A program made the translations under genes and the position numbers. Positions 8,564 through 17,948 of a DNA stretch of 37,677 nucleotides are shown one piece after another; positions within the stretch are counted from its first letter, which is position 1, and every line of letters begins with the position of its first letter. The notes under the pieces were generated by a model that did not search any database, was not told the DNA's origin, and worked only from the letters and a program-made list of their open reading frames with translations. The stretch comes from Paenibacillus pectinilyticus (GTDB lineage: Bacteria; Bacillota; Bacilli; Paenibacillales; NBRC-103111). The stretch is from contig NZ_LYPC01000024.1 of the NCBI RefSeq assembly GCF_001700435.1, forward strand, positions 1 through 37,677. Reading direction: 5' to 3'.

Positions 8564-8818
8564 TTATTTTGTCACAGGTGTTGGCATTTCTGCTAAACAA
8601 ATATGGCAAACAATTTTTCCTTTGAAATACGATACGTTCTCCGCATTGCCGCAGAAGATACAAGCTGGCTCATATTTCTTCAACATGATGCGCTCGCCGT
8701 CTACATATATTTCCAAAGCGTCTTTCTCACCAATACCCAACGTGCGGCGAAGCTCGATCGGAATAACAACGCGTCCTAGTTCGTCCACTTTTCTTACGAT
8801 TCCAGTAGATTTCATCAT
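8564..8818 (-). CDS. abrB: Transition-state regulator AbrB with zinc-ribbon-like tail
   Basis: AbrB represses post-exponential genes and is itself repressed by Spo0A~P. The N-terminal swapped-hairpin DNA-binding domain (about residues 1-53, STGIVRKVDELGRVVIPIE) is nearly identical to B. subtilis AbrB. The C-terminal part differs: instead of the B. subtilis multimerisation domain it carries CIFC, 13 residues, CHIC, likely a small zinc-binding unit; I recall this form from clostridia and Paenibacillus. 84 residues. Two ATG codons stand in a row; 8818 is ten bases from AAAGGGG and 8815 is the alternative. The promoter at 8891 has 0A boxes just downstream, as in B. subtilis. Confidence 0.93.
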   Translation of the reverse strand: MMKSTGIVRKVDELGRVVIPIELRRTLGIGEKDALEIYVDGERIMLKKYEPACIFCGNAENVSYFKGKIVCHICLAEMPTPVTK

Positions 8819-8859
8819 ATATATAAAACCCCTTTCGATTTTATCAATTTTTTATCAAG

Positions 8860-8876
8860 ATCGTCATGTTTCGACA
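8860..8876 (-). promoter_or_regulatory. Tandem 0A boxes in the abrB leader
   Basis: On the minus strand a perfect 0A box TGTCGAA (8876-8870) is followed ten bases later by the weaker TGACGAT (8866-8860). They lie about 8-25 bases past the predicted start point. Spo0A~P represses B. subtilis abrB from boxes in the same place. Function here is inferred. Confidence 0.6.
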
Positions 8877-8890
8877 TTTACTTTAAACTT

Positions 8891-8919
8891 ATGATACCAA
8901 CGATTCCCAAAATAGTCAA
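8891..8919 (-). promoter_or_regulatory. Sigma-A promoter of abrB
   Basis: On the minus strand TTGACT (8919-8914), a 17-base spacer and TATCAT (8896-8891). Close to consensus with correct spacing, about 75 bases upstream of the start codon. Confidence 0.75.
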
Positions 8920-9102
8920 CCATATTTTCGCTGTAAACAGGCGATTATTCCTAAAAATAATTATAGATATGAAATCACGAATAACGAAAGAATCCCTTAG
9001 AATAAGGGATGTAAGGACTATATTACGAATCTGTACGATGCTAGGCTCTAAACATGTACTGAGAAAAATGTTTGTAAGCAGCAAGGAAATTGGAATTTGA
9101 AA

Positions 9103-9151
9103 TTCGACATAAACCGACATTTCTAGAGGAGTTCATGTCGGAATTGTCGAA
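9103..9151. promoter_or_regulatory. Dyad of four 0A-box-like sites
   Basis: Left arm TTCGACA-TAAA-CCGACAT (9103-9120) and right arm ATGTCGG-AAT-TGTCGAA (9135-9151) are inverted copies of each other about a 14-base centre. The outer two elements are perfect 0A boxes (TGTCGAA or its complement) and the inner two differ at one position. The site ends 34 bases before the HD phosphohydrolase start. Best guess: a Spo0A operator; another dyad-binding regulator is possible. No clear -35/-10 pair was found next to it. Confidence 0.5.
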
Positions 9152-9185
9152 ATATTGAAGATGGATTAAGGGAGGTAGACAACGT

Positions 9186-10463
9186 ATGAAGGAAGAGAAG
9201 GTTTTTAAAGATCCCGTCCACAAATATATTTATGTGCAGGATGACACGATTTGGGATTTAATCAATACGAGGGAATTTCAGCGTTTGCGCCGGATTCGCC
9301 AATTAGGCACATCCTATTTAACTTTTCATGGGGCGGAGCACAGTAGGTTCTCACATTCGCTTGGTGTGTACGAAGTGACACGGAAAATTATTTCACAATT
9401 CGAACGCAACCATTATGAGGATTGGCCGAAAGAGGAGCGGCTGCTCTGTCTGTGTGCAGCCTTGCTGCATGATTTGGGACACGGTCCCTTTTCACATTCG
9501 ATCGAAAAAGCATTCGGCACGAGACACGAGGATTGGTCCATCCGTATCGTCCTTGGAGACACAGAGGTTAATGAAGTGTTAAGCCGGGTATCACCTGATT
9601 TTCCGAAAAAGGTAGCAGGTGTCATTTGTAAATCGTACAGCGAAGAGATTGTGGTTAGCCTTGTATCCAGTCAATTGGATGCGGACCGTATGGATTATTT
9701 GCTGCGCGATGCTTACTTCACAGGGGTGAATTATGGCACGTTCGATCTGGAGCGCATTCTTCGCGTGATACGGCCATATAAGGGGCATATTGTTGTCAAA
9801 GAGAGCGGTATGCACGCTGTGGAAGACTACCTGATGTCACGCTATCAGATGTACTGGCAGGTTTATTTCCACCCTGTGACGCGGAGTGCAGAAATTCTTC
9901 TGCACAAGGTATTCGCTCGGGCGAAGCACCTTTATGAAGAGGGCTATACGTTTGGGTTCATGGTGGAGCCTATTCTTCATCTAATTCAGAATCAAATTTC
10001 CCTGGAAGATTACTTGCTGCTGGATGAATCGGTTATGCAGACGATGTTGACCTTCTGGTGCCAAGAGCATGATGATATCCTAAGAGATATGTGCAAGCGT
10101 TTCTTAGATCGTAAGTTGTACAAATACAGCACCTTCGAAGGAAATCAGGATGGGCTCATTCAGCGGTTGGAACATGTGTTGAAAGAAGTTGGGTTTGACC
10201 CCATTTATTATATGGAGATCGATTTCCCTTCTAACCAATCCTACGACGTCTACAGAGCCGGCGAAAATGACGATAATTTACCGATCCTGTTACTGGATCA
10301 TAAGGAAAACTTAACAGAAATTACGCATCGTTCGGAAATTGTGCAGTCGATTAGCGGCTTTCAGATGGGGAAACATCATGTTTACTATCCGGAGGAGTTG
10401 CTGGAGAGATTGAATTCGGAAGAGTATGCCGATATCTGGGAGATGCTAGGGGAGCAAGAATAG
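9186..10463 (+). CDS. HD-domain phosphohydrolase (YwfO-like)
   Basis: A 425-residue member of the HD superfamily related to dGTPases and to B. subtilis YwfO. Metal ligands are visible: the first His in TFHGAEHSRFSHSLG near residues 49-60, the HD pair in LLHDLGHGPFSH near 97-108, and the later Asp in SSQLDADRMDYLLRDAY near 165-180. The family hydrolyses (d)NTPs, but substrate and allosteric nucleotides cannot be told from sequence. GGGAGGT precedes ATG by eight bases. YwfO is elsewhere in B. subtilis; here it occupies the slot of metS between abrB and tatD. The dyad at 9103 may control it. Confidence 0.9.
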   Translation: MKEEKVFKDPVHKYIYVQDDTIWDLINTREFQRLRRIRQLGTSYLTFHGAEHSRFSHSLGVYEVTRKIISQFERNHYEDWPKEERLLCLCAALLHDLGHGPFSHSIEKAFGTRHEDWSIRIVLGDTEVNEVLSRVSPDFPKKVAGVICKSYSEEIVVSLVSSQLDADRMDYLLRDAYFTGVNYGTFDLERILRVIRPYKGHIVVKESGMHAVEDYLMSRYQMYWQVYFHPVTRSAEILLHKVFARAKHLYEEGYTFGFMVEPILHLIQNQISLEDYLLLDESVMQTMLTFWCQEHDDILRDMCKRFLDRKLYKYSTFEGNQDGLIQRLEHVLKEVGFDPIYYMEIDFPSNQSYDVYRAGENDDNLPILLLDHKENLTEITHRSEIVQSISGFQMGKHHVYYPEELLERLNSEEYADIWEMLGEQE

Positions 10464-10502
10464 ACGTATAACAACTTATTTAGGATATAGAGGAGAACAG
10501 AC

Positions 10503-11270
10503 ATGCTAACAGATTCACATACACATTTGAACGCTGAACAATTTAAAGAGGATCAGGCGGAAGTGATTCAACGAGCGTTGGATGCTGGAGTCACACGTAT
10601 GGTAAATGTGGGCTTTAACCGCGAGACCATTCCTAGCTCCATTGAGCTAGCGGAGAAATATGATTTCATCTACTCCACTGTAGGTTGGCACCCGGTCGAT
10701 GCGATTGATATGATGCCTGGCGATCTGGATTGGATTGAGTCTTTGTGCGCGCACGAGAAAGTCGTTGCCATCGGGGAAATCGGTCTGGATTATTACTGGG
10801 ATAAGTCGCCAAAAGATGTGCAGCAACGGGTTTTCCGTGAGCAAATTCAACTTGCACGCAAGTTGGGGATGCCGATTGTGATTCATAATCGCGATGCCCA
10901 TCAGGATATTTTGCAGATTTTAAAAGAAGAGAAAGCTGCAGAAGTTGGGGGCATTATGCATTGCTTCTCCGGCAGCTGGGAAACGGCGAAGCAATGTCTG
11001 GATATGAATTTCCATATTTCCTTCGGAGGCCCTGTTACGTTCAAAAATGCCGTGCAACCGAAAGAGGTGCTGGCGAAGGTTCCGCTTGATCGTCTGCTGA
11101 TCGAAACGGATGCACCGTACTTAACGCCACATCCTTTCCGCGGCAAGCGCAACGAAACGGGTTATGTTCGCTTGGTGGCCGAGACCGCCGCGGAAATACG
11201 TGGTATGACGCTGGAAGAGCTGGCACACATTACAACGCAGAATGCCATCCGTTTACTCGGCCTCAAGTAA
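10503..11270 (+). CDS. tatD: TatD family metal-dependent 3'-5' DNase/hydrolase
   Basis: TIM-barrel hydrolase of the TatD/YabD family; members have DNA exonuclease activity. All metal ligands are present: DSHTHLN near residues 4-10, GEIGLDYYWD near 92-101, IHNRDA near 127, MHCFSGSW near 152 and ETDAPYL near 201. 255 residues is the usual length. GAGGAG lies seven bases before ATG. It follows the HD gene by 39 bases, so the two may be cotranscribed. Its last 18 bases overlap the end of the convergent ecsB and no terminator is visible between them. Confidence 0.94.
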   Translation: MLTDSHTHLNAEQFKEDQAEVIQRALDAGVTRMVNVGFNRETIPSSIELAEKYDFIYSTVGWHPVDAIDMMPGDLDWIESLCAHEKVVAIGEIGLDYYWDKSPKDVQQRVFREQIQLARKLGMPIVIHNRDAHQDILQILKEEKAAEVGGIMHCFSGSWETAKQCLDMNFHISFGGPVTFKNAVQPKEVLAKVPLDRLLIETDAPYLTPHPFRGKRNETGYVRLVAETAAEIRGMTLEELAHITTQNAIRLLGLK

Positions 11271-12500
11271 GGCGTTCTTCTTAAACCTTCGGCGAAGTAC
11301 AACACCGCATGCGAATGAGATTAAGATGAGGCAGACCAGTGGAACTGAGAGATACATAATGGACGTGTGAATCATGAAGGGGATCGTCAAAATAACGAGT
11401 TCCAACGTTAACGTCAACCAAATGATGTAGGCGAGGGAGCTGGCTTTGGTCTGTGGCTCTAATGGGTACATATTGAGCCAGAACGTATAGCGATGCGCAC
11501 GCTCGAGTGACGTCAGTTGGACAAGTGTGATGACTAGGGCAATGACCATAATCACACTTCGCGTGGTGACAGAGTCAGAAACGGCAATCGCTAGTACACC
11601 AATCAACGTTAGTCGCATAAAGATTGCGAACAATTCGGTTCGCAGTAATGTTTTCATATATAAATAGAGAAACGCCGAATCCTGTCGAAAAGGAATGATG
11701 CGGGTAAGCCCGCTGATCCAACCTCGGCGGGCTATTCGTGTTGGCAGCTGCGGCACATCTACAAACCAGTTGAAGAAGCCATATAACCTGGCTTGCTGCT
11801 GTTTCTCCTTGGCAATGAGGTAGTCCCACCCAATGACATACCTAGTTGCGGAGCGGAATGCGATTAGCCAAATGAACAGAAGACCTAATGCAGCCAGACT
11901 AGCCCATAAGACACTGTAGTGAAACTGCAGTGTGATCAGTAGGATGGAAGACGCCCATCGGAAAATAACAGAGAGCAATCTCGTTCGCTCGGCAGCAAAT
12001 CTTCCTTCTTGCCAGCTAGCGAATAGGTTCGCTACTTTTAATAGAAGTAATAGGGCGAACATGAGTAAAATGGGCTGTGCATCGGACCCGAGACAATGCC
12101 GGTAGAGCGGCATGACGGCAACCCAGCCTAGCAGCAGCCAGAGCCCTTGCATAGATAAGCTATAGATGAAGCTGCTCCGAAAGTAGGCGCCCATCTCATG
12201 CTCAATGCGTAATAGAAACATCCGATCGGCACTGCGCGTTAACGTGCGGATGGGGCTTGAAGTGAGGAAGGGCACAAGTACGAGCAAGACGATCCACAGA
12301 TACGGATAATCTGTCGGAAGGCGCTGTAATGTTTTTGCATAATAATAGGAAGAAACGATGACAAGAAACAACAAGAAGCCAATGAAGTTACTGCGGGCCG
12401 CATATTGCCAGTAGCCCATGGATTCCTTCATATAATGTTGAAATCGCTGCTGCCATAATGCACGTGTGTTTAATGCAGGTGTAGTAGTGGGATGGCTCAT
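11253..12500 (-). CDS. ecsB: ABC transporter permease, EcsB type
   Basis: A 415-residue integral membrane protein with about ten hydrophobic segments, matching EcsB permeases. With EcsA it forms an exporter of unknown physiological substrate; loss of Ecs in B. subtilis affects secretion, intramembrane proteolysis and sporulation. Its ATG overlaps the ecsA stop codon by four bases (12497-12500), so the two are translationally coupled. The N-terminal cytosolic segment (ALWQQRFQHYMKES) is typical. The 3' end overlaps tatD tail to tail by 18 bases. Assignment rests on the partner and overall layout, since permeases diverge. Confidence 0.82.
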   Translation of the reverse strand: MSHPTTTPALNTRALWQQRFQHYMKESMGYWQYAARSNFIGFLLFLVIVSSYYYAKTLQRLPTDYPYLWIVLLVLVPFLTSSPIRTLTRSADRMFLLRIEHEMGAYFRSSFIYSLSMQGLWLLLGWVAVMPLYRHCLGSDAQPILLMFALLLLLKVANLFASWQEGRFAAERTRLLSVIFRWASSILLITLQFHYSVLWASLAALGLLFIWLIAFRSATRYVIGWDYLIAKEKQQQARLYGFFNWFVDVPQLPTRIARRGWISGLTRIIPFRQDSAFLYLYMKTLLRTELFAIFMRLTLIGVLAIAVSDSVTTRSVIMVIALVITLVQLTSLERAHRYTFWLNMYPLEPQTKASSLAYIIWLTLTLELVILTIPFMIHTSIMYLSVPLVCLILISFACGVVLRRRFKKNALLEAE

Positions 12501-13240
12501 CGCAGATCTCCTTGAACAAGCTTGTAGAAAATGTCGTCCAATGACGCCTGGGGAAGCGCTGTTTGTTTGCGTAATTCGACGAGATCTCCCTGAGCGACCA
12601 TGTGTCCTTTGTGCAGGACGACATAGTTATCACAATATTTTTCAATAGTAGACAAAATATGCGAGGAAATGAGAAATGAAGCGCCTTTTTGCTTCATGTT
12701 GACCATTAATTCGAGCAGCGAACGAATAGCTAAAGGGTCGAGCCCAAGGAAGGGCTCATCGATAATATATAAAGAGGGCTCGATGAGAAAAGCATTCATG
12801 ATCATGACCTTCTGTTTCATCCCTTTGGATAAATGACTGGCGAAGCTGTTCAGCTTGTCTTTCATTTGAAATTGCTCTAAAAGGGACTCGGAGCGAACGG
12901 TGAAGTCCTCTTTGGAAATGCCATAAGCCATGGCGGTTAATTCAAGGTGTTCGCGAATCGTAAGCTCTTCGTATAGCTCCGGACTTTCGGGAACATAAGC
13001 GTAAGTTGCGCGATATGGAATTGGACTTTCGGCTAGTGTGAGGCCGTTAATTCGAATAGATCCTTTTTGCGGTTGAAGCAGGCCGAGGATATTTTTGATC
13101 GTGGTGCTTTTGCCTGCCCCATTGAGTCCAATAAGCCCCATCATTTCACCTTGACGGATCGAAAATGTCAGTTCATGGAGAACGGGTTTGGTGGGTAGAT
13201 ATCCACCGAATAAAGCGTTTACTTCTAAGATGGGCCCCAT
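12497..13240 (-). CDS. ecsA: ABC transporter ATP-binding protein, EcsA type
   Basis: The 247-residue ATPase of the transporter. Motifs in order: Walker A GLNGAGKST near residues 37-45, Q/P-loop region YAYVPESPELYEELT near 81-95, signature LSKGMKQK near 136-143, Walker B YIIDEPFLGLDP near 155-166 and the H-loop SSHIL near 191. The PESPELYEELT region is characteristic of the EcsA/YhaQ branch. ATG 13240 is chosen because GGGAGG lies eight bases upstream; an in-frame start at 13264 has no site. Two TATAAT sequences lie upstream on the minus strand (near 13315 and 13345) but neither has a clear -35. Confidence 0.9.
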   Translation of the reverse strand: MGPILEVNALFGGYLPTKPVLHELTFSIRQGEMMGLIGLNGAGKSTTIKNILGLLQPQKGSIRINGLTLAESPIPYRATYAYVPESPELYEELTIREHLELTAMAYGISKEDFTVRSESLLEQFQMKDKLNSFASHLSKGMKQKVMIMNAFLIEPSLYIIDEPFLGLDPLAIRSLLELMVNMKQKGASFLISSHILSTIEKYCDNYVVLHKGHMVAQGDLVELRKQTALPQASLDDIFYKLVQGDLR

Positions 13241-13461
13241 CTCAATTGCCTCCCTAAATAGCAAATTATTGGTATTATTTAATCATAATCTTCCAAAATC
13301 ATTATAAACAAATTTGTGTTTTTAGCCTAGTTTAGGTCATTATACATTAAAAAAACGAGTATACGTACGTTAAAGTGAGACACAAGTAGATATAAGGGGG
13401 TTATATTTATGTAATAATCGAAATTTCGTCGATTTAGCCCTTTTTAACGGGTGTATATCCC

Positions 13462-13490
13462 TTTACAGGTTGAGATTAACAGCGTAATAT
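13462..13490 (+). promoter_or_regulatory. Sigma-A promoter of the riboswitch-yabE transcript
   Basis: TTTACA (13462-13467), 17-base spacer, TAATAT (13485-13490). It stands about 35 bases before the riboswitch. The flanking stretch 13265-13461 is AT-rich and holds nothing else I can name. Confidence 0.6.
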
Positions 13491-13523
13491 ACTTTTCATA
13501 ATAACTTAATATCCAATTTGCCA

Positions 13524-13713
13524 ATTTTCCATTCGCTGAGTTCCAAATGTGGAAACGGGGGAACCACTGTAAGCTTAATTTGCATGTTATGCGATTAAGT
13601 AAGCAGATTGAGTATCAGGGGTGAATCATAGACAGCAAACAGCCGTTTGCGTCTGCGTAGGGCGACTCTCACGTCCGAATCCGTCAGCTAACCTCGTAAG
13701 CGTAAGAGAGGTA
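13524..13713 (+). ncRNA. c-di-AMP riboswitch (ydaO/yuaA leader)
   Basis: Conserved blocks of the ydaO class appear in order: a CGCTGAG element (13534), GGGGGAACC (13557-13565), GGGGTGAATC (13618-13627), the AGGGCGACTCTC segment (13659) and the CCGAATCCGTCAGCTAACC core (13675-13693), closed by the CTCGTAAGC and GAGAGGT stretch. A variable hairpin (CTTAAT/ATTAAG) lies at 13574-13599. The class binds c-di-AMP and usually turns expression off when ligand is high; it commonly precedes cell-wall hydrolases in Paenibacillus-like genomes. A terminator follows after 43 bases. Boundaries are approximate. Confidence 0.92.
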
Positions 13714-13755
13714 ACGATTGTCGTGCGTGCTATTTGTATTTCATTATGCAAACTA

Positions 13756-13791
13756 AGCCAGCGAGAAGAGTCCTCTTCTTGCTGGCTTTTT
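13756..13791 (+). terminator. Riboswitch expression-platform terminator
   Basis: AGCCAGC-G-AGAAGAG (13756-13770) pairs with CTCTTCT-T-GCTGGCT (13773-13787) and a five-base T run follows. It lies between the riboswitch and yabE, so it is the likely point of ligand-dependent termination. Confidence 0.88.
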
Positions 13792-13999
13792 GTCCTCATA
13801 TAGGGTTTGACACAGATCAGATGACATAAAATGACCCGGAATTCATAGGATGTTGAATAGGTAAAGAGGGGGGGACGACCAGCTTCAGCGTGTACGTTGC
13901 TGAGGATGGCGAGCACATTAAGTTAAACTAAAAACCTTAGTCGCGTCAATTTAATCATGCTGTAACCTGGCGGCGAGGCTTTGAAGGAGGACCGAAGAA

Positions 14000-15139
14000 G
14001 TGGGCAGTATCTCAATTAGCGAGACCCATGTAAAACGATCATCCAGCATGTCCTTCGCATTGCGATGGAAGCATGAAAACTTGCGTTTGATTTTAAGCTT
14101 AGCTGTAATATCAATCGCAATGACTTTCATGTTTTTGGTGTTGTTGTACGGAACGGCTACCAAGAGCGTATCCGTGGTTGTGAATGGACAAGAAACTATT
14201 GTGCACACGAAGCAATGGGTCCTGCAACGCCTACTGGATGAACAAGCCATAAAGATTGGTGAGCACGATGAAATCTCAGCTGCACTCTCGACGAAGATCA
14301 AGGGTGGAGACAAAATTATTATCGAGCATGCTTCGCCAATTCAATTGACTGCTGATGGAAAGACCACCACTGTTTACACAACTGCAAGAACGGTAGAAAG
14401 TGCATTGCAACGTTTACATATTGCACTTGGGGAGAACGATCGTATCACTCCCGAACCGACGGCCGCTCTAAGCGCAGGCGATGATATCAAAATCGTCCGC
14501 GTGAAAAAGGAGACGGAGGAAGTTACTGAACCGATCGCATTCGAGACAGAGAAAAAGAATGACGCCAATTTACTTAAAGGGAAAGAGCAAGTCGTCCAAG
14601 AAGGTAAAGAAGGCGTGAAGATCAAGAAGAAAGAAAAGACTTTCGAGGACGGGGTTTTGGTCGCGGAAGCAGTTGTGGGTGAAGAAGTACAAACAGAGAG
14701 TGTTAGCAAAGTGGTATCGGTAGGCACGAAAAATCCGGTTGTTGTTCTCTCCGCCTCCTCACCGAGTGTGGATGAGGTCTCCAAGAATGGTGTGACCTTC
14801 GGCTACAAGCAAATTCTCAAGAACGTGAAGCTTACCGCTTACTCAGCGGACGCAGCTTCCACTGGCAAAGATGAAGGGTCTTACGGGTTTGGTAAAACCT
14901 ACACAGGAACTACCGTGACCGAAGGACGTACGATTGCAGTCGACCCGAAAGTAATTCCATTGGGTTGGTGGGTCTACATTGAAGGCATTGGCTTCCGTCG
15001 TGCCGAAGATATTGGCAGTGGCGTGAAAGGCCAAATGATCGATGTTTACTATGAAGATCATGGCTATGCAAATAAATTCGGAACTAAACAAGGGTACACC
15101 GTCTATGTGGTTGGACCTAAGAAGCCGTCTGAAAACTAA
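14000..15139 (+). CDS. yabE: Cell-wall hydrolase with DUF348, G5 and 3D domains (YabE/RpfB-like)
   Basis: A 379-residue exported peptidoglycan-active protein. One hydrophobic segment (about residues 29-50) acts as signal peptide or N-terminal anchor. Two DUF348 repeats follow (about 55-100 and 110-155; SVVVNGQETIVHT and IQLTADGKTTTVYT), then a G5 domain (about 170-245) and a C-terminal 3D domain (about 275-375) with AVDPKVIPLG and AEDIGSGVKG carrying the conserved Asp residues; 3D domains have lytic transglycosylase activity in Sps/MltA relatives. GTG with AAGGAGG nine bases upstream. Controlled in cis by the c-di-AMP riboswitch 300 bases upstream, which ties wall hydrolysis to c-di-AMP level. 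Confidence 0.92.
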   Translation: MGSISISETHVKRSSSMSFALRWKHENLRLILSLAVISIAMTFMFLVLLYGTATKSVSVVVNGQETIVHTKQWVLQRLLDEQAIKIGEHDEISAALSTKIKGGDKIIIEHASPIQLTADGKTTTVYTTARTVESALQRLHIALGENDRITPEPTAALSAGDDIKIVRVKKETEEVTEPIAFETEKKNDANLLKGKEQVVQEGKEGVKIKKKEKTFEDGVLVAEAVVGEEVQTESVSKVVSVGTKNPVVVLSASSPSVDEVSKNGVTFGYKQILKNVKLTAYSADAASTGKDEGSYGFGKTYTGTTVTEGRTIAVDPKVIPLGWWVYIEGIGFRRAEDIGSGVKGQMIDVYYEDHGYANKFGTKQGYTVYVVGPKKPSEN

Positions 15140-15202
15140 CGTGTAAACGTCTGTTTCTGCGGGAACACTACGAATACACGTAGCTTGGCAACTGCCGGCG
15201 CG

Positions 15203-15229
15203 AAAGAAGAGGAGACCCCTCTTCTTTTT
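15203..15229 (+). terminator. Terminator after yabE
   Basis: AAAGAAGAGG (15203-15212) pairs perfectly with CCTCTTCTTT (15218-15227) with a five-base loop, continuing into T. Confidence 0.85.
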
Positions 15230-15257
15230 CTGCTTGTACTGGGAAGGAAAAACGTTG

Positions 15258-16747
<1,490 letters not shown>

Positions 16748-16802
16748 CCCGCACCAAATGCCTAGTCTCGCCATAGGATACCCCTAGGAGGGGATTTGTG
16801 CG

Positions 16803-17678
16803 ATGAGGCAAGGAGACTTTGTTACCCGTATTTCCTATGGCGGAGACGTCATGTTTAAAATTGAACGTATTGAGCAGCTCAAAGCTATTCTGCGAGGCGT
16901 GGACTATCGATTGCTGGCGGATGCACCTTTGACGGATCTCACGCTTACGAAATCGGCAGAGACTTTAGATCATCCGCGATCAAGTTCACCCGAGTTTCGG
17001 GAGTCGCTGCGTCGTTTGGCTGTGTCCCAGGTGCAATTACAAGAGAAGAATCAACTAGCCATTAACCAAAAACAAAAGCCTCAACACAATAGCTATTTCG
17101 AAGTGCCTGGCAAAGTGCTTCATTTGGATGGCGATCCAAGCTATCTGCGGAAATGTATGCAGCTCTATGGCGAGCTCCGTGTGCCGGCTGAAGGTTTCTA
17201 TGTCCCTGAAATGCAAATGGCGGAAGCACTCAAAAGGCTGCTGCCGCAGATTAAGCCAGACATTCTCGTGATCACAGGTCATGATGGCATACTGAAGAAT
17301 CGGCAGGGCAATGGACTTCATAATCTGTCGAGCTATAAGAATTCGCAGAACTTTGTGAATGCCGTCCAAGTCGCTAGGCAGTATGAGCGGAATCGGGATG
17401 CCTTGATTATCGTGGCAGGAGCCTGCCAGTCGCATTTCGAAGCGCTCTTGCGGGCTGGGGCTAATTTTGCGAGCTCGCCGGCCCGTATACTCATTCATGC
17501 GTTAGATCCGTTATGTATTGCTGCTAAGCTGTCTTATACCTCGGCAAGAGAGACGATCTCGATGCTGGAGATTATGGATTTGACGGTAACGGGTTTAGAC
17601 GGGCTTGGCGGGGTGGAGACGCGCGGCAGCTATCGGATGGGTGTACCAGGCATTCAGCATACCGAAGAGCCTGTATAG
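16803..17678 (+). CDS. yabG: Sporulation-specific protease YabG
   Basis: Peptidase family U57, a mother-cell protease that trims spore coat and cortex proteins. The 291-residue protein matches throughout: GDFVTRISYGGDVMF at the start, YADAP-like LLADAPLTDL, LHLDGDPSYLRKCMQLY, then VITGHDGILK (His near 160) and VAGACQSHFEALL (Cys near 204), which I take as the catalytic pair by comparison with clostridial YabG. ATG has AGGAGGGG nine bases upstream. In B. subtilis it is sigma-K dependent; I did not identify a convincing sigma-K promoter. A terminator separates it from veg. Confidence 0.95.
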   Translation: MRQGDFVTRISYGGDVMFKIERIEQLKAILRGVDYRLLADAPLTDLTLTKSAETLDHPRSSSPEFRESLRRLAVSQVQLQEKNQLAINQKQKPQHNSYFEVPGKVLHLDGDPSYLRKCMQLYGELRVPAEGFYVPEMQMAEALKRLLPQIKPDILVITGHDGILKNRQGNGLHNLSSYKNSQNFVNAVQVARQYERNRDALIIVAGACQSHFEALLRAGANFASSPARILIHALDPLCIAAKLSYTSARETISMLEIMDLTVTGLDGLGGVETRGSYRMGVPGIQHTEEPV

Positions 17679-17708
17679 CGGGTTTAAACCAATTTAATAA
17701 GAAATCCA

Positions 17709-17769
17709 AGAAACACTTTCTTGTCATGGACTCCTTCGTGGGGGCTGACGGAGAAGGTGTTCTTTTTTT
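17709..17769 (+). terminator. Terminator after yabG
   Basis: ACACTTTCT (17713-17721) pairs with AGAAGGTGT (17752-17760), with one G-U, around a 30-base loop holding a small CTCCTTCGT-type element; a run of seven T follows. Confidence 0.7.
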
Positions 17770-17850
17770 ACCTTGGAAAAGTGTGAATAATTTGCGAACT
17801 TTGGTGACAACCTGAAGAGAGGAGAAATCGGAAATTGAATAAAAATGCCG

Positions 17851-17880
17851 TTGACAACGGGAATGAGGTGCTGATATAAT
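17851..17880 (+). promoter_or_regulatory. veg promoter 1 (sigma-A)
   Basis: TTGACA (17851-17856), 18-base spacer, TATAAT (17875-17880): both hexamers perfect. The B. subtilis veg locus also has two strong tandem promoters. Confidence 0.8.
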
Positions 17881-17892
17881 ATTTGCCCTCAT

Positions 17893-17921
17893 TTGACATG
17901 CCTGTCAGAATGGGTTATAAT
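17893..17921 (+). promoter_or_regulatory. veg promoter 2 (sigma-A)
   Basis: TTGACA (17893-17898), 17-base spacer, TATAAT (17916-17921): a full consensus promoter 28 bases before the start codon, leaving a leader of about 20 bases. Confidence 0.88.
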
Positions 17922-17948
17922 TGACTAGGAAAGAGGTGGTAGTTGACA

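Noticed and set aside
8493..8894. Plus-strand frame of 133 codons antisense to abrB
   Set aside because: It is the shadow of abrB and starts in its terminator.
13621..13803. Short frame inside the riboswitch
   Set aside because: It runs through conserved riboswitch core and the terminator stem.
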